A DNA stretch of 64,000 nucleotides from Azospirillum sp. B21 (GTDB lineage Bacteria; Pseudomonadota; Alphaproteobacteria; Azospirillales; Azospirillaceae). Each line of letters opens with the position of its first letter. Position 1 is the first letter of the stretch. Both the position numbers and the translations under genes were made by a program. The notes beneath the pieces were generated by a model that made no database searches, was not told where the DNA came from, and saw only the letters and a program-made list of their open reading frames with translations. The stretch covers positions 372,001 to 436,000 of the forward strand of contig NZ_VTTO01000006.1 of assembly GCF_008364825.1 (NCBI RefSeq), written 5' to 3'. Below are positions 53,749-62,144 of the stretch, piece after piece.

Positions 53749-54690
53749 TCAGCCCAGCCACGCCAGCGTCTCGCGCAGCCCGTCCTCCAACGGCGTGTCG
53801 CAGCTCATGCCGAAGGCGGCGACGAGGCGCGACGGATCGCCGATGGACACCCGGATGTCGCCCGGCCGCGCCGCACCGTATCGGCGGTCGAGCGGCCGGC
53901 CCGACAGCTCCGCCAGCACCTCCGCCAGCCGATTGACCGAAGTCGGACGGCCGGTGCAGACGTTGAAGACCGGTGCGCCGGACCTTGGGTTGTCCATCGC
54001 CGCGGTCAGGTATCGCACCAAGTCCTTTACAAAGATGAAATCGCGGACCTGTTCGCCGTCGCCGTTGATGGTGATCGGCTCCCCCCTCACGATCCGGCCG
54101 GCGAAGATGGAAATGACGCCGGAATAGGGTGATTTCGGGTCCTGGCGCGGCCCATAGACGTTAAAGAAACGGAAGCCGGTGGTCGGCACGCCGTGCACGA
54201 TGTCGGCCACCCGCGCATGCAGTTCGCAGCCCAGCTTATCGGCGCCATAGGCGGAAAGCGGGCGGGTCGCCGCGTCCTCGGTCAGCGGCATGGCGGGATT
54301 GTCGCCATAGACGGCGGCGGACGAGGCGTAGACCACCGGCACCGGCCCCTTGGGATTGGCGCGGCGGGCGGCATCGAGCACGGCGACGGTGCCGGACAGG
54401 TTGGCATGGTGGGTTTCCAGCCACGCCTCGCGCGAGCGGTCGACAGAGGCGACGGCGGCCAGATGGAAACAGCCGTCCACGCCCTCACCGCCGGTTCCGG
54501 CCATCGCCGCCTCGACCGCCGCGGCGTCGGCGACGTCGCCGACCGTCACCGGCACGTCCCCAGGCAGGTTTTCGCGCTTGCCAGTGGACAGGTCGTCCAG
54601 AACCAAGACCTCGTGCCCGGCGGCCAGCAGCCGCTCGATCAGGTGCGAGCCGATGAAGCCGCAGCCGCCGGTAACAAGATAACGCGCCAT
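53749..54690 (-). CDS. UDP-sugar 4-epimerase (PelX/GalE-like)
   Basis: 313 aa extended SDR. TGGCGFIGSHLIERLL at the N-terminus, catalytic Ser in YASSAAVYGD and YGADK (Tyr-x3-Lys). As first gene of the pel operon it most likely supplies UDP-GalNAc from UDP-GlcNAc, the role shown for PelX in Pseudomonas. 40 bases separate it from pelA. A general GalE or UDP-glucuronate epimerase role cannot be excluded. Confidence 0.85.
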   Translation of the reverse strand: MARYLVTGGCGFIGSHLIERLLAAGHEVLVLDDLSTGKRENLPGDVPVTVGDVADAAAVEAAMAGTGGEGVDGCFHLAAVASVDRSREAWLETHHANLSGTVAVLDAARRANPKGPVPVVYASSAAVYGDNPAMPLTEDAATRPLSAYGADKLGCELHARVADIVHGVPTTGFRFFNVYGPRQDPKSPYSGVISIFAGRIVRGEPITINGDGEQVRDFIFVKDLVRYLTAAMDNPRSGAPVFNVCTGRPTSVNRLAEVLAELSGRPLDRRYGAARPGDIRVSIGDPSRLVAAFGMSCDTPLEDGLRETLAWLG

Positions 54691-54806
54691 CGCTGCTGCT
54701 CTCTCCGCTTTTGCGTGTGTGGTGGTTCTTACGCGAGCACCGGCATGGCGGATCTCACGCCACGGCGGAAATCACGGAAGGGGGGTGTTCCCCGGCTGAA
54801 CAGCGG

Positions 54807-55196
54807 TCAGGCGGCAGTCAGGAAACCGGCGACGGTGGCCTGGAATTCCTTGGGCTTGATCGGCTTGGAGACATGACCGTCGAAACCCGCATCCGCCAGC
54901 CGGCGCTTGTCGGCGGGGGTGGCGAGGTTGGTCACGGCCAGCACCGGCGTTGCGGTGAGTTCGCCATCGGCGCGGATCTGCTTGATCAACTCCAGCCCCG
55001 ACAGGCCGGGCATGACGATGTCCATCACCACCAGATCCGGAGCCATCTCGCGCATCAGCGACAGAACCGAAGTGGCGTCGGACGCCTCGACCACGGCAAA
55101 ACCGCCTTCCTCCAGGCAACGGACGAAGAGCTTGCGCATCAGCACATTGTCTTCGACCACAAGGATCGTCCGCGTCTTTTCGACCGTGTCCACCAT
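54807..55196 (-). CDS. Single-domain response regulator (DivK/CheY-like)
   Basis: 129 aa REC domain only. Acidic pair in LVVEDN, phosphorylated Asp in VVMDIVMPGLSGLEL, conserved Thr/Ser and the SKPI lysine. No output domain, so it acts by protein contact. DivK-like spacing and the MDIVMPG loop resemble cell-cycle regulators of Alphaproteobacteria. It lies 116 bases upstream of the pel epimerase on the same strand, which hints at, but does not prove, a link with Pel control. ATG 55196 is chosen; a longer frame to 55271 is unlikely. Confidence 0.87.
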   Translation of the reverse strand: MVDTVEKTRTILVVEDNVLMRKLFVRCLEEGGFAVVEASDATSVLSLMREMAPDLVVMDIVMPGLSGLELIKQIRADGELTATPVLAVTNLATPADKRRLADAGFDGHVSKPIKPKEFQATVAGFLTAA

Positions 55197-55536
55197 CTTG
55201 CCATCCGGACCTTGGTTCCGCGCCCCGTGCCGCCTGCCATGCGGCGCCGACCGGCGCACAGGACCACACACGGCATATCCACGCGGTATTTCACATACAA
55301 CTCAGTGTCTACGGCTTTTGGTTTCGCCGGTCAAGCAGCCCACAGCTTTGGAGAAGGGCACTTTCACCGATGTTGTGTGAAACTTGTTGCAGGAGTGCCA
55401 TGAATAGTGGGGCTGCGCTTTCCACTGGCGCGCCCGGTCCGGTTGAGGCCATCCTCCCGGCAAAGTCGGAGATCGATTTTCCGCAAGATCATCCGGCGGG
55501 ACCATGCGGGTCCGCAAACCAGGGAGACAGAGCATC
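55197..55536. other. Divergent intergenic region between response regulator and GST genes
   Basis: 340 bases, no supported gene. Should hold both promoters. TTTCACA (55289-55295) and TGTGAAA (55376-55382) form a widely spaced inverted pair that might be a regulatory looping site; this is weak. Nothing else stands out. Confidence 0.4.
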
Positions 55537-56160
55537 GTGACAGCGCCCTTCATCCTCTACGGCAACGTGAATTCCCAGCCGGCGACCCGCGTGGCGCTGT
55601 TTTTCCGGCTGGCCGGCATCCCGTTCCAGTACCGGCATGTCGATCTGCACAATGGGCAACAGAAGTCGCCGGAATACCAGGCGATCAACCGCTTCGGCCG
55701 GGTGCCGACGCTGGTGCATGGCGACCATTCGATTTCCGAATCCAGCGTGATCCTGACCTATCTGGCCGAACAGACCGGGCAGTTCGGTGGTCGCGACGAC
55801 GCCGAGAAGCTGCGCATCGCCGAATGGCTGAGCTGGCTGGCCGACGTGCTTCTGCCGGTCCAGCGCGCCCGGGCCGTGCGCAAGTTCAACGGCGACGCCA
55901 ACGCCCTGCCCTGGCTCGACGCTTCCGCCGCCAGCGGCATGAAGCTGTTCGACGAGCATCTGTCCGGCCACAGCTTCATCCAGAGCGAACGGCTGACCAT
56001 CGCCGACATCTTCGCCTTCCCCTGGATCGACCTGCTGAACGAATCGGCCATCGAGGCGAAGGACTACCCCAACGTCCAGGCCTGGGCCGAACGCATCCGC
56101 GCTCAGCCGGGCTACAAGCCGCAGTACGAGCTGATGCCGTCGGCGGATGCGGAGTGCTGA
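55537..56160 (+). CDS. Glutathione S-transferase family protein
   Basis: 207 aa. Thioredoxin-like N-terminal domain (FILYGNVNSQPATRVALFFRL-type start, with Asn/Ser near the glutathione site; NRFGRVPTLVHGD; SISESSVILTYLAE contains the glutathione gamma-Glu contact ES) and an all-helical C-terminal domain. The start is GTG 55537, because AGGGAG lies about ten bases upstream; ATG 55504 is the alternative. Detoxification role, substrate unknown. Confidence 0.88.
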   Translation: MTAPFILYGNVNSQPATRVALFFRLAGIPFQYRHVDLHNGQQKSPEYQAINRFGRVPTLVHGDHSISESSVILTYLAEQTGQFGGRDDAEKLRIAEWLSWLADVLLPVQRARAVRKFNGDANALPWLDASAASGMKLFDEHLSGHSFIQSERLTIADIFAFPWIDLLNESAIEAKDYPNVQAWAERIRAQPGYKPQYELMPSADAEC

Positions 56161-56190
56161 GGGTCGTTTGACGAGGTTCTGGCGGCAGGT

Positions 56191-56291
56191 GCCCCCTCCC
56201 TAGCCCTCCCCCGCTAACGCGGGAGAGGGAACTCCGCCGCTCAAGCGCTGACTCCCTCTCCCGCGGAGCGGGGGAGGGCTGGGGAGGGGGC
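56191..56291. repeat. REP-like palindromic element, family 2 (copy a)
   Basis: CCCCCTCCCTAGCCCTCCCC and the reverse GGGGAGGGCTGGGGAGGGGG flank a central stem-loop pair (CCCGCTAACGCGGG and CCCGCGGAGCGGG). It lies between the convergent GST and PaaK-like genes and probably acts as terminator. Same design as 57579-57723. Confidence 0.75.
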
Positions 56292-56304
56292 AGAGCTGCG
56301 ACAC

Positions 56305-57534
56305 TCACCCCCGCGTGTCGTCGATCACCTTGCCGTCATTCGGCAAACTCCCCGGCGGCACGAACTCCACCGCCCCTTTGAGCTTGGTCACCGACGACAG
56401 CGTCTCGCGGATGGCGGCGGCGAGAGCGTCTCCGGTCTCCTCCGCCTCGCAGCGCAGGGTCATGGTGTCGCTGGCGTCCCGGCGCCCGACGACGAGGCGG
56501 CCGCGGGAGAGCTGGGGATGGCGGCGCAGCACCTCGGCGACCTGCCCCGGATGGACGAACATGCCCTTGACCTTGGTGGTCTGGTCGGCACGGCCCATCC
56601 AGCCCTTCAGCCGCATGTTGGTCCGGCCACAGGGGCTGGTGCCCGGCAGCACCGCCGACAGGTCGCCGGTGGCGAAGCGGATCAGCGGATAGGCCGGGTT
56701 GAAGATGGTCACCACCACTTCGCCCACTTCGCCGTCGGGAACCGGGTCGCCGGTGCCGGGGCGGACGATCTCGACGATGCAGCCCTCGTTCACCACCAAG
56801 CCCGAGCGGGCGGCGGTCTCGTAGGCGACGATGCCGAGGTCGGCGGTGCCGTAGCTCTGGTAGACCTCCAACCCGCGCGCCTCGTAGAAGGCGCGGGCGT
56901 CGGGCAGATAGGGGCCACCCGACACGGCGGCGATGCGGATGGACGAGACGTCCAGCCCCAGCGCGTCGCCCTTCTCCAGGATGATCTTCAGGAAGTCGGG
57001 CGTGCCGATATAGCCGCGCGGCTTGAGGCTGGCGACGACCTGCGCCTGCATCTCGGTGTTGCCGGTGCCGGCGGGGATGACGGCGCAGCCGACGGCGTGC
57101 GCGCCCGTCTCGAACATCGAGCCGGCGGGAGTCAGATGATAGGCGAAGCAGTTGTGGGCGAGGTCGCCGGGGCGGAAGCCGGCGGCGAACAGCGCGCGGG
57201 CGCTGCGCCAGGGATCGGTGCCATGCGGCTCCGGATCGTGGATCGGGCCGGGCGAGGCGAAGACGCGGGCCAGACGCCCGATCTCCACCGCCGCCAGACC
57301 GCCGAAGGGCGGGTTTTCCTGCTGCAGCGCGATCAGGTCGGCCTTGCGCGTCACCGGCAGGGTGGCGAGCGACGCGCGGTCGTGGATCGCCGCCGGATCG
57401 ATCTCCGCCAGCAGCCGGCGGAAATAGGGGGCCGCATCCCTGGCATGGTGCAGGTGGGCGGGCAGCGCCGCGAACTGCTCGGCCTCGCGCCGGTCGGAGG
57501 AACGGGTTTCGAGGTCGTCGTAGAAATCGGTCAT
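56305..57534 (-). CDS. Phenylacetate-CoA ligase (PaaK)-family AMP-binding enzyme
   Basis: 409 aa, adenylate-forming enzyme of the PaaK group. AAVSGGPYLPD resembles the ATP-contact region, YQSYGTADLGIVAYE the A5 motif, and GRADQTTKVKGMFVHPGQV the C-terminal hinge with the Gly-Met-Phe typical of PaaK. The usual P-loop (SSGTTGxPT) is replaced by ASPGPIHDPE, so activity may differ. Last gene in a HAAT transporter cluster for an aromatic or branched acid. Confidence 0.82.
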   Translation of the reverse strand: MTDFYDDLETRSSDRREAEQFAALPAHLHHARDAAPYFRRLLAEIDPAAIHDRASLATLPVTRKADLIALQQENPPFGGLAAVEIGRLARVFASPGPIHDPEPHGTDPWRSARALFAAGFRPGDLAHNCFAYHLTPAGSMFETGAHAVGCAVIPAGTGNTEMQAQVVASLKPRGYIGTPDFLKIILEKGDALGLDVSSIRIAAVSGGPYLPDARAFYEARGLEVYQSYGTADLGIVAYETAARSGLVVNEGCIVEIVRPGTGDPVPDGEVGEVVVTIFNPAYPLIRFATGDLSAVLPGTSPCGRTNMRLKGWMGRADQTTKVKGMFVHPGQVAEVLRRHPQLSRGRLVVGRRDASDTMTLRCEAEETGDALAAAIRETLSSVTKLKGAVEFVPPGSLPNDGKVIDDTRG

Positions 57535-57578
57535 GGTCGTTCGTCCGTTCAGGGGTCGGCCGAGGTGACGCGGGGGAT

Positions 57579-57723
57579 TGCCCCCTCCCCATCCCTCCCC
57601 CGCTCCGCGGGAGAGGGGGCAGGAGCTTTGCGGGAGTTTTGCAAAGGAGTGGCGGCAGTCCCCTCTCCCGCGATCGGACCGGCCTTCGGCCGGCCGAGAG
57701 CGGGGGAGGGTTAGGGAGGGGGC
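57579..57723. repeat. REP-like palindromic element, family 2 (copy b)
   Basis: CCCCCTCCCCATCCCTCCCC at one end and GGGGAGGGTTAGGGAGGGGG at the other, with inner hairpins CCGCTCCGCGGGAGAGG and GGCCGGCCTTCGGCCGG-type stems. Lies between livF and the PaaK-like gene. Confidence 0.75.
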
Positions 57724-57745
57724 ATCAAAGCCGACGCCTCCCCCC

Positions 57746-58600
<855 letters not shown>

Positions 58601-58674
58601 GCGGCACCTGGACTGTTCGGAAGAAGGGGGGCGCCCCCGCCGGAAACGAGCGGAGGCGCCGGGCACTCAAGGAC

Positions 58675-59955
58675 TTACCAGCCCAGCCATTCCGGCTTGC
58701 GCGGGACGTCGACGGTGGTCAGCTTGTCCAGCTTGATCGTGCCGGCCTTGACCAGTTCGTCCACGCCGGCGCCGGTATCGCCGCCGACCTTGGCGCGGTA
58801 GATGTTGACCGCCGTCATGCCGCGGTGGTCGTTCTCGGTCCAGGTCGAGGGAACGCAGACGCCCTCGAGCCCGGCCGGGACCCAGTCCTTCTTCTGGTAC
58901 ATCGCCTTGCGGATGTTCGGACCGGTGACGCCGCCATTCTTCGACGCCCAGTCCATCGCCTCCTTCATGTAGAAGGCGGTGCAGACGCCGGCCATGTAGT
59001 GCACCGGACGGTAGGCGGTGCCGGCCGCGTCGGAAATCTTGGAAATGTCCTTCAGCGTCTTCATGCCCGGCACCTCGGCGTTCCAGGTCACCGCGGTGCG
59101 CATCGGGAACACCACGCCGTCGGCGGCCGCACCGGCGGCCTTGGCGGCGTTCTCGTCCATGCCCCAGACATTGCCCATGAACTGCACCTTGGCGCCGACC
59201 GTCTGGCAGGCCTTCAGCACCGAGATGTTGGAGCCGGCGGTGTTGCCGAGATAGGCGTAGTTGACGCCGGACTGCTTCAGCGTCAGGCACTGGGCGGTGT
59301 AGTCGCCGGGGGTCAGCGCGAACTGCACGGCCGGCAGGACGTCGAAGCCCAGCTCCTTGGCCAGCTGCTCGCCGGCATCCTTCGGGGCATTGGGATAGGG
59401 GTGGTTGGCGCCCATGTGGACGTATTTCGGCTTGCCCTGGCCGCCCTGCTTCTTCCAGTCCTCGGCCGCCCACATCAGCATGCCGCGCAGGGCGTCGGAG
59501 TAGGACGGACCGTAGAAGAAGTTGTAGGGCGCCGGCTTGGAGCCGTGCGGGCCCTTGCCGGTCGGGTCGGTCAGGTGGCCGGAGTAGGAGCCGGAATAGG
59601 CCGGGATCTCGTCCTTGCCGACGAAGCCGGTCAGCGCCTCGGTATCGGCGGTGCCCCAGCCCTGCAGGGCCGCAATCTTGTCGCTGCCGGACGACCACTT
59701 CTTGTACTGGCTGATGGCGCGCGGCGCCTGATAGCCGTAGTCGACGGTGTCGACCGCCAGCTTGGTGCCGTTGACGCCGCCCTTGGCGTTGATGTAGGCG
59801 AGCGCGTCCGCCACGCCCTGGGCATAGGGCACGCCGACGTCGGAGGTGGCGCCGGACTGGTCCGCCAGATGGCCGACCGGAATGTCGGCGTAAGCGGTGG
59901 CGGTGGTCGCCAGCAGGAGCGCGGAGGTGGCGAAAAGCGCGGTCTTGATCGACAT
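58675..59955 (-). CDS. HAAT-family ABC transporter substrate-binding protein (second cluster)
   Basis: 426 aa with Sec signal peptide (SIKTALFATSALLLATTATAYA). The mature protein opens with IPVGHLADQSGATSDVG, typical of the binding proteins in clusters with acyl-CoA synthetases. ATG 59955 has GGGGAG ten bases upstream; an upstream start to 60036 is not supported. Ligand probably an aromatic, fatty or branched-chain acid, judged only from the flanking ligases. Confidence 0.9.
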   Translation of the reverse strand: MSIKTALFATSALLLATTATAYADIPVGHLADQSGATSDVGVPYAQGVADALAYINAKGGVNGTKLAVDTVDYGYQAPRAISQYKKWSSGSDKIAALQGWGTADTEALTGFVGKDEIPAYSGSYSGHLTDPTGKGPHGSKPAPYNFFYGPSYSDALRGMLMWAAEDWKKQGGQGKPKYVHMGANHPYPNAPKDAGEQLAKELGFDVLPAVQFALTPGDYTAQCLTLKQSGVNYAYLGNTAGSNISVLKACQTVGAKVQFMGNVWGMDENAAKAAGAAADGVVFPMRTAVTWNAEVPGMKTLKDISKISDAAGTAYRPVHYMAGVCTAFYMKEAMDWASKNGGVTGPNIRKAMYQKKDWVPAGLEGVCVPSTWTENDHRGMTAVNIYRAKVGGDTGAGVDELVKAGTIKLDKLTTVDVPRKPEWLGW

Positions 59956-60008
59956 GGTGCGTTGACTCCCCATTCTGTTCTGTTTGTTGACCGGCAAAGC
60001 GTCGGGTC

Positions 60009-61082
60009 TTAGTGCGAGAAAGGATAGAGCTTCCAATAGGCCTTGATCTGCTTCCAGCGGTGGGCCAGCCCGTCGGGCTCGAACACCAGGAACAGGATGA
60101 TGACGAGGCCGATCGACATTTCGCGCAGGAAGGCGATGTTGTCCTTCAGGTTCAGCGCGGTATCGATGGCGGTGCCGCTGACCAGCTTGGTGAGCGCCTG
60201 CATCGCCTCCGGCAGGAAGACCATGAAGGCGGTGCCCATCAGCGTGCCCATGATCGACCCCAGCCCGCCGATGATGATCATGCCCAGGAACTGGATCGAG
60301 AAGAGGATGGTGAAGCCCTCCACCGACACGAACTGCAGGTAATGGGCGTACAGCGCGCCGCCGATGCCGGCGTAGAAGGCGGAGATGCCGAAGGACATCG
60401 TCCGGTACTTCGTCAGGTTGATGCCCATGATCTCGGCGGACAGGTAATGGTCGCGCACCGCCACCAGGGCGCGGCCGTCGCGGGTCCGCATCAGGTTGGT
60501 GGCGAGGATGTACATCACGACCATCGCCACCAGCGCGACGTAGAAGTAGCGCTCGTCGGTGTCGAAGGCGAAGCCGAAGATGGTCAGCGGCTCGGCGATG
60601 GTGCCGGCGGTGCCGCCGGTGAACCAGTCGGCGCGGGCGAAGAAGTCCTGCAGGATGTACTGCGCCGCCAGCGTGGCGATGGCGAGGTACAGGCCCTTCA
60701 GCCGCGCCGCCGGCATGCCGAACAGCAGCCCGACCAACGTGGTGACCACGCCCGCCAGCGGAATGGCGAGCGCCACCGGAACGCCCAGGCTGTTGTTCAG
60801 CCAGGCGGACGCGAAGGCGCCGAAGCCGAAGAAGGCGGAATGGCCGATGGAGATCTGGCCGGTGAAGCCGACCAGGATGTTCAGGCCAAGCGCGGCGATG
60901 CCGAGATAGCTGATCTGGATCAGCAGGCTGAGCCAGTAGCGGTCCATGAAGGCCGGGCAGGCCAGGAGCAGAACCACGCCCAGGATCGCGAAGTTGCGGC
61001 TGGTCTTCGTCGGGAAGATGGTGGTGTCGGTCCCGTAGGACGTCTTGAAATCGCCGCTCGGGATGATGCTGATGTTCGCCAT
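60009..61082 (-). CDS. livM: Branched-chain amino acid-type ABC transporter permease LivM (second cluster)
   Basis: 357 aa membrane protein. LivM signature GFTGQISIGHSAFFGFGAF and loop VRDHYLSAEIMGIN. Order in this operon is ligase, livH, livM, binding protein, livF. No livG is inside the window; it probably lies beyond base 64000. Confidence 0.92.
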   Translation of the reverse strand: MANISIIPSGDFKTSYGTDTTIFPTKTSRNFAILGVVLLLACPAFMDRYWLSLLIQISYLGIAALGLNILVGFTGQISIGHSAFFGFGAFASAWLNNSLGVPVALAIPLAGVVTTLVGLLFGMPAARLKGLYLAIATLAAQYILQDFFARADWFTGGTAGTIAEPLTIFGFAFDTDERYFYVALVAMVVMYILATNLMRTRDGRALVAVRDHYLSAEIMGINLTKYRTMSFGISAFYAGIGGALYAHYLQFVSVEGFTILFSIQFLGMIIIGGLGSIMGTLMGTAFMVFLPEAMQALTKLVSGTAIDTALNLKDNIAFLREMSIGLVIILFLVFEPDGLAHRWKQIKAYWKLYPFSH

Positions 61083-61089
61083 GGGGGCC

Positions 61090-61977
61090 TCACACGCGCT
61101 CGATGTCTTTGGTGCCGAACAGGCCGTAAGGCTTGATCATCAGGATGGCGATCAGGACGTAGAAGGGCGCGATCTCGTACATGTTGCCCCAGTTCAGCCA
61201 CTGGCTGTCCAGGTAGTGCGCCATGTTCTCCAGCACGCCGACGATCAGGCCGCCGACCACCGCGCCGATGACGCTGTCGAGACCGCCCAGGATCACCGCC
61301 GGGAACACCTTGATGCCGAAGAAGGACAGGGCCGACGACACGCCGTTGACCACGCCCACCGTGACGCCGGCCACCGCCGACACCATGGCGGAGATCGCCC
61401 AGCTCATCGCGAACATGTGGCGGACCGAGATGCCGAGCGACTGCGCCACCTGCTGGTCGAAGGCGGTGGCCCGCATGGCGAGACCGGTCCGCGAGTATTT
61501 GAAGAACCAGCCGAAGCCCGCCATGATCAGGATCGAGATCAGCAGCGACATAACGTAGACGGTCTGCACCTCCAGCCCGAACAGGTTCATGGTGGGGCTG
61601 GCGAAGATCGGCGGGAAGGGCTTGGCGAAGACGCCGAACATCCACTTCATCGCCGCCTGGAAGACGATGGACAGGCCGATCGTCACCATGATGACGGAGA
61701 TGATCGGCTCACCGATCATCGGCCTCAAGACGACGATCTGCAGGATGACGCCGAAGGCCAGCATGAAGACCAGCGTGATCGGGAAGCCGATCCAGAAGGG
61801 CAGCTGCCAACTGGTGAGGAGCCACCAGCAGGTCCAGGCGCCAATCAGCAGGAATTCGCCCTGGGCGAAGTTGACGATGCGGCTGGCCTTGTAGATCAGC
61901 ACGAAGGACATGGCGACCACGCCATACAGCGCGCCGACGATCAGGCCGTTGACGAGAAGCTGAAACAGAAGGGTCAT
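61090..61977 (-). CDS. livH: Branched-chain amino acid-type ABC transporter permease LivH (second cluster)
   Basis: 295 aa membrane protein with LivH motifs (LYGVVAMSFVLIYKASRIVN, quoted at 20 residues; AVILGGLDSVIGAVVGGL). Seven bases upstream of livM. A REP-like element separates it from the ligase gene. Confidence 0.92.
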   Translation of the reverse strand: MTLLFQLLVNGLIVGALYGVVAMSFVLIYKASRIVNFAQGEFLLIGAWTCWWLLTSWQLPFWIGFPITLVFMLAFGVILQIVVLRPMIGEPIISVIMVTIGLSIVFQAAMKWMFGVFAKPFPPIFASPTMNLFGLEVQTVYVMSLLISILIMAGFGWFFKYSRTGLAMRATAFDQQVAQSLGISVRHMFAMSWAISAMVSAVAGVTVGVVNGVSSALSFFGIKVFPAVILGGLDSVIGAVVGGLIVGVLENMAHYLDSQWLNWGNMYEIAPFYVLIAILMIKPYGLFGTKDIERV

Positions 61978-62006
61978 GGCGTGGCCTCGCCGAGATGGGA
62001 TCCAAA

Positions 62007-62115
62007 TCCCCCTCTCCCCCCCGGGGAGAGGGTCGGGGTGAGGGGGACGCGCGGCGAGGAGCGTCCGGCAGGCGGAACCCCCTCACCCATCCTCTCCCCG
62101 GGAGGGAGAGGGGTC
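62007..62115. repeat. REP-like palindromic element, family 1
   Basis: CCCCTCTCCCCCCC-GGGGAGAGGG block, then GGGGTGAGGGGG and the inverse CCCCCTCACCC, ending in GGGAGGGAGAGGGG. The same first block and the GGTGAGGGGGA arm are found at 47253-47341. Located between the ligase and livH genes. Confidence 0.75.
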
Positions 62116-62144
62116 TTAAGCGGTAGCATCGCTATGCGCTCCCC

